Below, one piece after another: positions 9,291 through 17,859 of a stretch of 64,000 nucleotides of DNA (position 1 is the stretch's first letter; each line of letters begins with the position of its first letter). Position numbers and translations under genes: made by a program. Below the pieces are notes generated by a model that saw nothing but the letters and a program-made list of their open reading frames with translations, was not told the origin of the DNA and made no database searches. This DNA comes from Microcoleus vaginatus PCC 9802 (GTDB lineage: Bacteria > Cyanobacteriota > Cyanobacteriia > Cyanobacteriales > Microcoleaceae), in contig CP031740.1 in the NCBI GenBank assembly GCA_022701275.1, forward strand, positions 1,003,001-1,067,000, written 5' to 3'.

Positions 9291-10349
9291 TTAAGGATAG
9301 AAAGCCAATTGTGGCAAACCCAAAGTTTCTTCCCAGCCCATCATCAAGTTCATGCACTGGATGCCTTGACCGGCTTGTCCCTTAATTAAATTGTCGATCG
9401 CCGAGAGCACAATCACTCTGTCAGTACGCGGATCGACTTCGATGCCGATATAACAAAGATTCGTGCCACAAGCCCATTTTGTTTGCGGGTAAACTCCAGC
9501 CGGCAACACTTTTACCCAAGGGCAATTGCGGTAAAAAGCGCTGAAAATCGTGATTAAATCTTCTCGCACCAAACCCGGATCGCGCAAAGTTGCGTAAACA
9601 GTCGCCAGAATTCCGCGCACCATTGGAATTAGGTGGGGAGTAAACTGAACTTTAATATCGTGTCCCGCTAAATCGCTGCAAATTTGCTCGATTTCTGGCG
9701 TGTGGCGGTGGCGGCCAACGCCGTAAGCGCCCAGAGAACCCTCTGCTTCAGCCAACAAGAGATTAACTTCGGCTTTGCGGCCCCCTCCCGAAGCACCGGA
9801 TTTAGCGTCAATAATTGCCGTTTCTGGCACGATAAGACCTTGTTTGAGCAAAGGTGCCAGGGCCAATAAACTAGCAGTGACGTAGCAGCCGGCACAGCCT
9901 ACTAACTGAGCGTCTTTAATTCGATCGCGATACAATTCTGGCAAACCGTAAACAGCCGTTGCAGCTAAAGCAGAGTCCGATCGCTCGCCGCCGTACCAAG
10001 CTTTGTAAGTTTCCTGATTTTCAAATCTGTAGTCAGCCGACAAATCCAAGACTTTGCAGCCTTTTTCTATCAGCGTCGGTGCCATTTTGCAAGCTAAACC
10101 GTTCGGCAGCGACAGAAACACAACTTCACATTTAGCCCCTATTTTGTCTAGGTCGATCGCCTCCACTGTCAAGTCAGTGCAGTTAGTCAAATGCGGATAA
10201 AGGCTGGAAAAAGGTTTTCCCGCACTGCTATCCCCGCCCAAATACACTACTTCAGCCGCTGGGTGATCAGCCAGCAGTCGCACAAGTTGCACGCCGCCGT
10301 ACCCTGAAGCGCCGATAATTCCTACAGGCACACGTCCAACATCTCCCAT
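9291..10349 (-). CDS. argC: N-acetyl-gamma-glutamyl-phosphate reductase
   Basis: A 352-residue NADP-dependent enzyme. It reduces N-acetylglutamyl phosphate to the semialdehyde, the third step of arginine synthesis. The dinucleotide-binding loop [10 protein letters not shown] starts at residue 10. The catalytic Cys is in [10 protein letters not shown] near residue 150, and the catalytic His region is [12 protein letters not shown] near 220. The C-terminal substrate-binding segment has [14 protein letters not shown] near 330, typical of the family. The length is normal. It is a single gene, convergent with eno. The annotated ATG has AGG only three or four bases upstream, so the start could also be a few codons inside. 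Confidence 0.97.
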   Translation of the reverse strand: MGDVGRVPVGIIGASGYGGVQLVRLLADHPAAEVVYLGGDSSAGKPFSSLYPHLTNCTDLTVEAIDLDKIGAKCEVVFLSLPNGLACKMAPTLIEKGCKVLDLSADYRFENQETYKAWYGGERSDSALAATAVYGLPELYRDRIKDAQLVGCAGCYVTASLLALAPLLKQGLIVPETAIIDAKSGASGGGRKAEVNLLLAEAEGSLGAYGVGRHRHTPEIEQICSDLAGHDIKVQFTPHLIPMVRGILATVYATLRDPGLVREDLITIFSAFYRNCPWVKVLPAGVYPQTKWACGTNLCYIGIEVDPRTDRVIVLSAIDNLIKGQAGQGIQCMNLMMGWEETLGLPQLAFYP

Positions 10350-10583
10350 TTTCCTTTATCCCCTCAGCCGTTGAAGTCAAAAACGCTTGAACTTTTGCTG
10401 CATTGTAGTACCAAACGCCAACTTTGGTGGCAAAGAATTGTATTGTTTTGTGTTGGAGGTGCATTTTTATTAATTTTCGGCTGTTTGACCCCGCCCAAAA
10501 ACGGATACAAAGCCCCGACTCCCTTCCTGGAGAACCCAAAATTTTAGACCAAAGTCCCCTCTTCCAGATTCAAAGCAGTAAGT

Positions 10584-10616
10584 AAATCTAAAATCTAAAA
10601 TCTAAAATCTAAAATC
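10584..10616. repeat. Heptanucleotide tandem repeat AAATCTA x4.7
   Basis: Four perfect copies of AAATCTA plus AAATC, then GACTGA. This is the same repeat as ATTTTAG at 4557, read on the other strand. Confidence 0.9.
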
Positions 10617-10722
10617 GACTGAGTGATCGCCAAAACCCTAAAATTAACAAACTGATGTGCGATCGTGCTATAAAAAACTTACTTTAACCCATCCACAAAC
10701 CGGAGATTAACATTTTTCCCTT

Positions 10723-10792
10723 TTGCCTCTTGCCTCTTGCTTCCTGTATCCTGCCTCTTCCCTCTTCCCTCTTCCCTCTTCCTTCTTCCTAC
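10723..10792 (+). repeat. Ten-heptad array two bases before the cysA start codon
   Basis: Ten in-phase pyrimidine heptads: TTGCCTC twice, TTGCTTC, CTGTATC, CTGCCTC, TTCCCTC three times, TTCCTTC and TTCCTAC. They are followed by CT and the ATG at 10795. As with maf, the array replaces any Shine-Dalgarno sequence. Confidence 0.85.
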
Positions 10793-10794
10793 CT

Positions 10795-11811
10795 ATGGGC
10801 ATAGTTGTAGAAAACGTATCAAAACAGTTTGGCAGTTTCCAAGCACTCGATCGAGTCAGCTTAGAAATTGAATCGGGTTCCCTAGTGGCATTGCTGGGCC
10901 CGTCTGGTTCCGGCAAGTCTACACTGCTGCGGCTGATTGCCGGTTTAGAAATGCCCGACTCCGGCAAAATCTGGCTAACAGGCCAAGATGCCACGAATAC
11001 TAGCGTCCAAGACCGCAAAATTGGGTTCGTGTTTCAGCACTACGCGCTATTCAAGCACATGACAGTGCGAAAAAACATCGCTTTCGGGATGCAAATTCAG
11101 AAAACACCACCCGCGAAAGTCAAATCGCGGGTAGAAGAATTGTTGAATTTAGTGCAATTGGCAGGATTGGGCGATAGATACCCGTCGCAACTTTCAGGAG
11201 GCCAGCGGCAGCGGGTGGCCCTCGCCAGAGCTCTGGCTGTGGAACCGAAAGTGTTACTGCTAGACGAACCTTTTGGTGCTCTCGATGCCAAAGTTCGCAA
11301 AGATTTGCGTGCTTGGTTGCGGCGACTGCACGACGAAGTTCACGTTACCACAGTCTTTGTGACGCACGATCAAGAAGAAGCGATGGAAGTTGCCGATCAC
11401 ATTACAGTAATGAATAAAGGTAAAATCGAACAAGTCGGCACACCAGCAGAAATTTACGACCATCCAGCTAGTGCCTTCGTAATGAGTTTTATCGGTCCAG
11501 TCAATGTCTTGCCCAGCAGTTCAAGAATGTTTCAAGACAACGGCTTTGACTCAGCCAACCCTGAGATTTTCTTGCGCCCTCACGACGTTGTTATTGAAAC
11601 TACAGAAAATAGTGCAACAGTGCCTGCAAGAATCAGCCGCTTGATTCATTTGGGATGGGAAATTCAGGTAGAATTAACCTTAGATGACGGTCAAGTAGTA
11701 AACGCTAATTTGACTAGAGAAAGATTCGATAGCTTACACTTGCAGCCCCAGCAAAGAGTGTTCGTAAAGCCGAAAGGTGCCAAGTCGTTTCCACTTTTTT
11801 ATTCAATCTGA
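10795..11811 (+). CDS. cysA: Sulfate/thiosulfate-type ABC transporter ATP-binding protein
   Basis: A 338-residue ABC ATPase. Walker A is GPSGSGKST near residue 37, the Q-loop is VFQHYALF near 80, the signature is LSGGQRQR near 133, Walker B is [11 protein letters not shown] near 153, and the switch His is in VTHDQEEA near 190. The C-terminal ~100 residues (IFLRPHDV, then [16 protein letters not shown]) form the CysA-type TOBE regulatory domain. It would power sulfate uptake with CysT/CysW and a binding protein; none is adjacent, so the substrate is inferred. I place the start at 10795. The frame stays open for 24 codons upstream, but those codons are heptad repeat. Confidence 0.82.
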   Translation: MGIVVENVSKQFGSFQALDRVSLEIESGSLVALLGPSGSGKSTLLRLIAGLEMPDSGKIWLTGQDATNTSVQDRKIGFVFQHYALFKHMTVRKNIAFGMQIQKTPPAKVKSRVEELLNLVQLAGLGDRYPSQLSGGQRQRVALARALAVEPKVLLLDEPFGALDAKVRKDLRAWLRRLHDEVHVTTVFVTHDQEEAMEVADHITVMNKGKIEQVGTPAEIYDHPASAFVMSFIGPVNVLPSSSRMFQDNGFDSANPEIFLRPHDVVIETTENSATVPARISRLIHLGWEIQVELTLDDGQVVNANLTRERFDSLHLQPQQRVFVKPKGAKSFPLFYSI

Positions 11812-11861
11812 TACCAATTCTGAAAACTAGAGATAAATTTAGATTGGATACGACATTTGCA

Positions 11862-11886
11862 GGGACACGGCACCGCGCCGTGTCCC
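11862..11886 (+). terminator. Strong hairpin after cysA
   Basis: A perfect 10-bp stem, GGGACACGGC with GCCGTGTCCC, loop ACCGC, 51 bases after the cysA stop and followed by TAATCTTTT. It may act as a bidirectional terminator between cysA and the convergent small gene. It could also be a dispersed palindrome, because the T-tract is short and offset. Confidence 0.55.
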
Positions 11887-11931
11887 TAATCTTTTATACT
11901 AACAACTGTCCGCTGACTACTGCGCGCTGAG

Positions 11932-12273
11932 TTAGTCTTTGATTTTGCTGACAGCTTTTTTGACTTGTTGCTCAAAGGATGTAGTATTTGTGTTGGAAGG
12001 ATTCTTCATTTTTTCAATGTCAGCGTCTCCCTGAACTTCGTTAGGCCCTTTGCTCGCTTTTTCTTGAGTTTCTTCCAAGGACATCGGTTTTTTCAGGACA
12101 ACTTCTTGAGATTCTTTTTCAATACCCAAAAGTTGGTCTTCGCCTTTGGTGGGGCTGCTGGTAACGGCCAAAGCGGGGAAAACATTAGAAACAAACAGCA
12201 AAGTACAAAAACAAACAGTTATTAAAGTGCGAACTAAACGCTTGGCAGGGAAGTTAAAGCTGATAAAAGACAT
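11932..12273 (-). CDS. Small exported cyanobacterial protein
   Basis: A 113-residue protein with a basic N-terminus, a hydrophobic core (residues 15-32) and a probable cleavage site after ALAV near residue 37. The mature part is short and highly charged and Lys/Glu-rich, with SLEETQEKASKGPNEVQGDADIEKM as two adjoining pieces of the middle. It resembles small cyanobacterial proteins annotated as low-temperature-induced, which share the NEVQG segment; I recall this from memory and cannot check it. It would lie in the periplasm or thylakoid lumen. It ends 121 bases from cysA, convergently. Confidence 0.65.
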   Translation of the reverse strand: MSFISFNFPAKRLVRTLITVCFCTLLFVSNVFPALAVTSSPTKGEDQLLGIEKESQEVVLKKPMSLEETQEKASKGPNEVQGDADIEKMKNPSNTNTTSFEQQVKKAVSKIKD

Positions 12274-12709
12274 ACAAAATTTCTCCGTTTTTAGTAGTTT
12301 TGATCGCTAAGATTGTTAACAGGCTGAAGCTCACTCATATTCTGCACAATCTTTAACTCAAGTTGGAGAAAAGCAACCCTTGCTCTCTTTCAAATTGAGC
12401 TAACATATAATATTTAGCTGAAAAAGTTGGTATTTGAAATCCTTCTCAGGGAATATTTCTAGATGACAGGCGTCGGTTGCCCCAAGACATTTATGTAGAA
12501 GGCACTTGTGTAGAATCAAAAAAATTCTCTATAAGTGCCTTCGGATGCGCCTCACATAGCGGTATCAATGTCAGTAACTGGTGTGATTATCGTGGGCTGG
12601 GGGCGGGTTTATTTAGCCTGGTTGCAATGTGAGAGGGCGCTTGAGTGAACCCGCAGAGGGGTTTGTTGAAAATGTTGCAAGATATGAGATGCGCCCGACT
12701 ATCCACTGA
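12274..12709. other. Intergenic region with a long hairpin
   Basis: This 436-base gap upstream of the small exported gene and downstream of hisF has no convincing frame. Besides the hairpin at 12498-12542 I see only unstructured sequence and the degenerate repeat that forms the end of hisF. Confidence 0.4.
12498..12542. repeat. Long imperfect hairpin
   Basis: GAAGGCACTT at 12498-12507 pairs with AAGTGCCTTC at 12533-12542. Inside, TAGAAT can pair with ATTCT, around an A-rich loop. It is not next to a gene end, so a mini inverted-repeat element or small RNA stem is possible. Confidence 0.55.
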
Positions 12710-13501
12710 CTAATGACTAATAACTAATGGCTGCTGCTGTCGCACGGGAACTTGACATTTTGCTAGATAAGTTTTAATTTCTCCTACACTGAGTTGCCCG
12801 TAATGCAGCAGGGAAGCCAGCAGTGCAGCTTCTGCTTTGCCCTCAGTCACGGCTTCGTAGATGTGGTGACAGTTGCCGGCGCCGCCGGAAGCAATGACGG
12901 GAATTTCGACAATTTCGGCAATGCTTCGAGTTAATTCCAAATCGTAACCGGCTTGAGTGCCATCAGAGTCCATGCTTGTCACCAGAATTTCGCCCGCGCC
13001 GCGCTGTTCGGCTTCTTTGGCCCAGGCGATCGCATCTTTTCCGGTATTTTCTCGCCCTCCGCGCACGTACACGTCCCAACCAGGATTATCTGCGTCTTGC
13101 CGTTTGCGAGCGTCGATCGCCACTACAATGCACTGATTACCAAATCGATCACTGGCTTTGTCAATTAAACTCGGATCGCGCACCGCCGCCGAATTAATAC
13201 TCACCTTATCAGCGCCCGCCCTCAATAAACTTTTAATTGTGTCTAAGGATTGGATACCGCCGCCCACCGTCAAAGGGATAAATACTCGATCGGCCGTTCG
13301 GTACACCACATCGATCATAATATTCCGGTCTTCGTGAGTCGCCGTAATGTCCAGAAACACCAACTCGTCAGCACCCGCATCATTGTAAACCTGAGCCATT
13401 TCTACCGGATCGCCAGCATCCTGAAGATTGACAAAATTGACACCTTTGACCACGCGACCGGCTTTCACATCCAGACAAGGTAAAATTCTTTTCGACAACA
13501 T
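12710..13501 (-). CDS. hisF: Imidazole glycerol phosphate synthase subunit HisF
   Basis: A 263-residue TIM barrel, the cyclase half of IGP synthase. With HisH it makes imidazole glycerol phosphate and AICAR in histidine synthesis. The start at 13501 has GGAAGAG six bases upstream; a frame five codons longer lacks this. The catalytic Asp near residue 11 lies in [15 protein letters not shown], and the second near 130 is in [14 protein letters not shown]. Phosphate loops are GGGIQS near 80 and SGGAG near 223. The last six residues (PLVISH) are encoded by AGTCATT-type heptad repeat, which explains why it slightly exceeds the usual ~256 residues. Confidence 0.95.
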   Translation of the reverse strand: MLSKRILPCLDVKAGRVVKGVNFVNLQDAGDPVEMAQVYNDAGADELVFLDITATHEDRNIMIDVVYRTADRVFIPLTVGGGIQSLDTIKSLLRAGADKVSINSAAVRDPSLIDKASDRFGNQCIVVAIDARKRQDADNPGWDVYVRGGRENTGKDAIAWAKEAEQRGAGEILVTSMDSDGTQAGYDLELTRSIAEIVEIPVIASGGAGNCHHIYEAVTEGKAEAALLASLLHYGQLSVGEIKTYLAKCQVPVRQQQPLVISH

Positions 13502-14061
13502 ACAATTCTCTTCCAATTTAACTTACTCGGCGGGAAGTGCCCCGCTATAACTGTACTCTTCTTAGCGGTGGGATGAAAGCCAGGGTTGTTTTTTCCCGTC
13601 CAGCTTATGGTCTTCACTCCTAGCTGGAGAACGAGTTGGACAGGCAAGAAATAACCAATCTCTCAGTTATCACAAGACGGTTACAATAAATAAAATTCGT
13701 TTTAAAAATTTGATAAATCATCATAAATGCCCCAACGATTGCCACAAACAAGCAGTCAAAAGCGAGATCTAGGGCATTTAGCACCTACTCTAGCATAGAG
13801 GATTTTTAATCTTAGTGGTTTCCTACGCTTCTTACCAACAGTTAATCTCAGAACAAAAGACCTTAATCCGTCCGATTCTGAGCCTGCTAAAAAATTAAAT
13901 TTATTCAAAACCTTTCTGCTGGGATACACCTTGACACGCCACAGCTTCTTGCTGTTTTGCCAGATTTATTAAAAATCGCTGATGCTCATAATAATGGGGG
14001 GGATGTAAAGTACGCAGTTTTCTAAAAAGTGTTTTTTACACGGCAATTATGAGCAATGATT
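13502..14061. other. Gene-free stretch
   Basis: This 560-base stretch between hisF and the kinase remnant shows no convincing frame. A segment near 13557-13590 (AGCGGTGGGATGAAAGCC) recalls end sequences of IS200/IS605-type elements, but no partner end could be fixed. Confidence 0.35.
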
Positions 14062-14460
14062 TTACTTGGGAATCCTCACTACTGCTGGCAGTATAATAGT
14101 AAAATTAGACCCCTTACCAATCTCGCTTTCAACTAAGGTGTCGCCACCCCTAATCCGAGACAAATTTCTAGTAATTTCTAACCCTAATCCAGTACCCCCA
14201 TACTTTCGTGTAGTTGAAGCATCAGCCTGGGTGAATGGTTGGAACAATTTTCCCATTCGTTCTGGAGCTATGCCAAGGCCAGTATCACTTATCTTAAATA
14301 AAATATACGGAATGGCTGATTGCTGTTCTTCCCTATCGGTTATGCAAGACTTTCTGTATTTGTTTTATAGATTAATCGTAATTTGCCATTTTTTTGTAAA
14401 TTTGCTGGCGTTACTAAGCAGATGAAATAAGCAGGGTTCCCTTAAACCATTGCCTGGTAA
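14062..14460 (-). pseudogene. Histidine kinase remnant (HATPase_c domain)
   Basis: Only the ATP-binding domain of a sensor kinase survives. In one frame I read LLSNASKFTKK (N box), then an in-frame TAA at 14365-14367, then ILFKISDTGLGIAPERM (G1 box), the F box KLFQPFTQ, and GGTGLGLEITRNL (G2 box). The dimerisation domain with the phospho-His and all sensor domains are missing. The protein ends normally with NFTIILP. The internal stop and the missing start make this a relic. It lies beside a TnpB pseudogene, in a region that has decayed as a whole. Confidence 0.85.
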
Positions 14461-14825
14461 GTTTTCTAGCTTGCTTGTTACCCCGCTAGCTCAGTTTTGC
14501 TTCGTAAACTGCTATTTACCAGATGCGATTGCCCTGTCACCCAAAACTGCATCATTTGAGTTTACTAAACCTATGCAGAGCATTCATCAACTTCTTTGAA
14601 GGACGGGCATCTTTCCCGAAGTTCTAGTCAACGCATGACAAGCAATCAATTCAGTACCCACAAAAAGTACAAATTGTTGGTGAGAAATTCCTCAATTTTC
14701 TAGGAAAGCTGGGGAGGGTTTTTGCTACAATCAACCACAATAGCTCAAAATATAAACCGTAAGTACCATAAAACATTTCGCAAACATTAAGGTTAAATTG
14801 TCACCATAAAGCTCGTATACTGGCC
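14461..14825. other. Gene-free stretch between two pseudogenes
   Basis: I found no frame or remnant here that I could match. The missing upstream parts of the kinase and of TnpB cannot be recognised in it. Confidence 0.35.
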
Positions 14826-15350
14826 ATGGCTCACGAAAAGATGGCAAACAATCGTGAAAATTTCCAGGAAAAACCATCTCCCAAGTTGGTGCAGAAAAAC
14901 CAAGTTATCTTTGTTGAAAATGTGGCAGTTAATAACATGGTAAAAAATCATTACCTAGCCAAATAAATTAGGAATTCCGGATGGTCTAAATTGACCAGAA
15001 CGTTGAAATACAAGGCTGAAAGAGACGGTAAAACTTACCTAGACCTAGGTCGGTTTTTTGCGCCATAGAGTAAGAGTTGCCACGTAGGTCTGAATCAGGT
15101 GGGTAGCCTTCCGTTGGAAGTGTGAAGCTGGACTTATTGCAACTGCAAAACTAAGCACGATAGAGATGTGAATTCTGCTATCATTATTGGCGATGAAGGG
15201 CTTGGATTATTAGCGTTATGAACTACCACCACTGCCCAGGGACGGAATGTAAGTTCGACGTTTGGAAGGAAATCTTCGATACGATCGGCTGTTCGGGTTG
15301 AAATTGGAAGCTTACACCAGAGGGAGTACTGCACAGAACTCTGGCTCTGC
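14826..15350 (+). pseudogene. tnpB: TnpB (IS200/IS605 accessory nuclease) pseudogene, C-terminal half
   Basis: A single frame from ATG 14826 reads through several stops with clear TnpB similarity: AHEKMANNRENF, then VQKNQVIFVENVAVNNM with the RuvC Glu, then MVKNHYLAK and a stop (TAA 14964), LKYKAERDGKTYLDLGRFF, a stop (TAG), SKSCHVGLNQVGSLPLEV, a stop (TGA), SWTYCNCKTKHDRDVNSA with the last RuvC Asp, and a further TGA. Of the zinc-finger cysteines at least one is changed (CHVG for CxxC). The N-terminal half is absent. Four stops in one otherwise conserved frame, without frameshifts, show decay by point mutation. It is clearly diverged from the intact tnpB at 35594. Confidence 0.85.
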
Positions 15351-15866
15351 TGCATACCAGCTCACACCCCCTACCCGCGCCTAGCTCTACCGTGTACAGA
15401 GAAGTTGCTCGCTGACCCATATTGTAGAAACCCTGTTTCCTAGAATCTTGATTTCTCGTTTTGCCGAATCAATAACTTAAAATTCAGGAAAATAAGCTTC
15501 CTTTCTGAGATTCATGCGAAACTTGGGTTTCAGGAATTGTGTTGAAAGATTTCGGAGTTGTGTGTATAGGGTAGCCGCCTAGCCAGAGAGCCATTTTCCA
15601 ACTTTTTTCGGACCCATCAAAATAAATAAAAGTTGTCTCCGCTCCGGGGCAGGCAGTATTATCAGGTACAATCTTGGTAGACAGTATGTTTTTACTGGCT
15701 GCTTTTGTAGATCGAATCATAAATACCTTCGCTCGCTCGATCGAATTTATGGTTCTGAAATCCTGCAGGGGCTAGGTGCATCTACGATGGACTAAAAAAT
15801 CTAAAATCTGAAGTCTCAAATCTCAAATCGGTTAATTTTGTGTCGTTTCTAGGACTGTTGTGACGA
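15351..15866. other. Mostly gene-free stretch with a weak minus-strand frame
   Basis: A 78-codon minus-strand frame at 15484-15720 lacks a ribosome site and known motifs. Its peptide (for example SWKMALWLGGYPIHTTPKSF) could be a gene fragment. A short run of TAAAATC-type repeat lies near 15795-15830, just before the cyclase gene. Confidence 0.3.
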
Positions 15867-16841
15867 GTGCAACCCAATCCACATATGGTACTTCGCACAG
15901 AAGGCGGCAATCGCTACTTGCCGCTCGCCGGCAGCAATTGCTGGACAGTAGGGCGGAGCGATGACAATAATTTTGTACTGACAGATCGCTGGATTTCCCG
16001 TAATCACGCGATGTTACAGCAAATGGAGACAGGAGAGTTCTACCTGATCGACTTGGGCAGCCGCAATGGTTCCTTTGTCAACGGGCGGCGGGTCAGTATT
16101 CCTGTCACTCTCCGAAATGGCGATCGGATTATTTTCGGTCAAACCGAATTGGACTTCTACAACCCAACCGCGGGCCATCGGCACGATCCAATACACGAGA
16201 CAGACTCTGAAGATTTTACGGCGACTTTGACGGTGCGTAGCCTGATTAGCGTCATGGTAATGGACATCCGAGACTTTACAGTTTTGACTAGGCAGCTAGA
16301 CGAAACTCTCCTCTCGGAAGTCATCGGCAATTGGTTCCGCAAAGCAGGACAGATCATTCGCGAACACGGCAGTTGGGTGGACAAATACATCGGTGATGCC
16401 ATCATGGCAGTCTGGTTCCACAAAACCAGCGGTGTCAGCAGCGAAGAAATGATGCGGATTTGCCAAGCTTTGAGCGAACTGCACAAGGCAACAGACGAAC
16501 TCAGCAGCCGTTACCCCCTACCTTTTCCTCTGCGAGTCGGGGCCGGAATCAATACTGGTTATGCAATGGTGGGAAATTCTGGCAGCAGCGATCGATCGGA
16601 CTATACCGCCTTGGGAGATACTGTAAACGCAGCATTTCGCCTGGAGTCTTGCACCAAGCAACTTGGCAAGGATATCGCTGTGGGAGAAACGACCTACAAA
16701 TACCTGACGCAATTGGGGGCCCAGGGCGCTTTCGAGCCACACACCGTGGCTTTGAAGGGTTACGACACTCCCAGCCTGACTTACGCTGGTACTTATGCTG
16801 ACTTGAACGCTTTTCTCAAAACGAAAGGAAAGAGTTCTTGA
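15867..16841 (+). CDS. FHA domain-class III adenylate cyclase
   Basis: A 324-residue cytoplasmic protein starting at GTG 15867 or ATG 15885. Residues 15-95 form a FHA domain (WTVGRSDDNNF, ISRNHAML, DLGSRNGSFVNG), which binds phosphothreonine. Residues 125-310 form a class III nucleotidyl cyclase: metal Asp in VMDIRDFT and in YIGDAIMAVW, adenine-selecting Lys in VDKYIGD, Thr in the second base-contact position (TALGDTVNAAF), and the transition-state Asn and Arg in NAAFRLE. Lys with Thr marks the class IIIb type, which includes bicarbonate-responsive cyanobacterial CyaC. The enzyme should make cAMP. The FHA domain suggests control by a Ser/Thr kinase; none is adjacent. Confidence 0.9.
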   Translation: MQPNPHMVLRTEGGNRYLPLAGSNCWTVGRSDDNNFVLTDRWISRNHAMLQQMETGEFYLIDLGSRNGSFVNGRRVSIPVTLRNGDRIIFGQTELDFYNPTAGHRHDPIHETDSEDFTATLTVRSLISVMVMDIRDFTVLTRQLDETLLSEVIGNWFRKAGQIIREHGSWVDKYIGDAIMAVWFHKTSGVSSEEMMRICQALSELHKATDELSSRYPLPFPLRVGAGINTGYAMVGNSGSSDRSDYTALGDTVNAAFRLESCTKQLGKDIAVGETTYKYLTQLGAQGAFEPHTVALKGYDTPSLTYAGTYADLNAFLKTKGKSS

Positions 16842-17096
16842 TAGCTAGAAAATTGCGTGCAGGGCAAAAATTAACCCTTTAAAATGGCAGTCCGAGTTTT
16901 TAATTTGGAGTGCCTTTTATAAACTTGCCTGCGATGTTTAAAAGCCTACCAATATCATATATCGTCTGCGTTGTCAATACCAAAATGTAAAGTTTATAAC
17001 AGCCCTCTACCTATTGCGGATTTATCTGAAAAACTGCATAAGCAAAATGGTAGTCTCTACATAAATGCTGTGTATGAAATTGGGAGACAAAACTTC

Positions 17097-17531
17097 ATGA
17101 AACGATTGGGTCGTCTATTGGCAGTATTGGGCTTAGTGCTGGGCTGCTTTGCATGGGCTGGAGACCAAAGCGCGATCGCGGCGTCATTAAGCCGTATCGT
17201 CTTGCCATCATCCTCGCTCCTAGCTGTTGAAGCTCCGGCTAGAACCAATCGCGCCGATGAGAAGCTTGCCACAGAATACGGCAAAAAACTTGATTTGAAC
17301 AACAGCGCCGTCCGGGACTTTCGGGAATTTCGAGGGTTGTATCCCACTTTAGCTCGACTAATTATTAAGAATGCTCCTTACGAAAATGTTGAGGACGTAC
17401 TCAATATTTCAGACTTGACGGATGCTCAGAAAAAAGTGCTGCAAGCTAACATGGACAAATTCACTGTAACTGATGTTGAATCAGTCTTTATTGAAGGAGA
17501 CAACAGGTTGAATAATGGTCTCTACGACTAG
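17097..17531 (+). CDS. psbU: Photosystem II 12 kDa extrinsic protein PsbU
   Basis: A 144-residue precursor. I choose ATG 17097, with GGGAG about ten bases upstream, although the frame stays open upstream. Residues 1-30 are a signal peptide ending ...SAIAA for export to the thylakoid lumen. The mature protein carries the PsbU helix-hairpin-helix region: [18 protein letters not shown], then [20 protein letters not shown] and [16 protein letters not shown]. PsbU is an extrinsic subunit of cyanobacterial photosystem II that stabilises the Mn4CaO5 cluster together with PsbV and PsbO. Length is normal. A long inverted repeat follows the stop. Confidence 0.95.
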   Translation: MKRLGRLLAVLGLVLGCFAWAGDQSAIAASLSRIVLPSSSLLAVEAPARTNRADEKLATEYGKKLDLNNSAVRDFREFRGLYPTLARLIIKNAPYENVEDVLNISDLTDAQKKVLQANMDKFTVTDVESVFIEGDNRLNNGLYD

Positions 17532-17551
17532 GTAGCAGCGGGTCTCATTTG

Positions 17552-17627
17552 AAGGCAGAAGTCATTGGGCAGAAGGCATTCGGCAGAAAGAAAAAATTTT
17601 TTTCTCTAGGCTGATGACTTCTGCCTT
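17552..17627. repeat. 14-bp perfect inverted repeat with a 48-base loop after psbU
   Basis: AAGGCAGAAGTCAT at 17552-17565 and its exact complement at 17614-17627, followed by TAATTT. The loop holds an A-run then a T-run. It may be a terminator, or the two ends of a small mobile repeat; the large loop favours the latter. Confidence 0.65.
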
Positions 17628-17695
17628 TAATTTATGGAGACTTACTTTCAACCACCATTGGGCAAAAGCCTGCAAACATTCCCTAGATTGAAATA

Positions 17696-17845
17696 AGCGG
17701 GTTCCCCAGATTCCTCTGTAGACTCAATTCTTTAATCTAAAATCTAAAATATAAACTCGATCGACTGACATTAGTTCAAGTCCCCAGATTCATCTGTAGA
17801 CTCAATTCTAAAATCTAAAATCTAAAATCTAAAATCTAAAATTGA
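17696..17845. repeat. Two copies of a composite intergenic repeat with heptads
   Basis: CCCCAGATTCCTCTGTAGAC with TCAATTC, then TAAAATC heptads, begins near 17704. A second copy begins near 17782 (CCCCAGATTCATCTGTAGAC) and ends in five AAATCTA-type heptads at 17808-17843. Related copies lie at 25405 and 26610. Confidence 0.75.
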
Positions 17846-17859
17846 CTGGCGGCAGACTT

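Larger units (their letters stand above)
10350..10794. other. Intergenic region with two heptad arrays
   Basis: This 445-base gap between divergent argC and cysA has no convincing gene. Its notable contents are the AAATCTA array at 10584-10616 and the TTSYYTC array at 10723-10792. The rest is AT-rich sequence that should hold both promoters. Confidence 0.5.

Noticed and set aside
10267..10539. Minus-strand frame upstream of argC
   Set aside because: It overlaps the argC start in another frame and its peptide is not protein-like.
13557..13590. Left end of an IS200/IS605 element
   Set aside because: The short GGTGGGATGAAAGCC segment resembles such ends, but no matching right end or target site could be placed.
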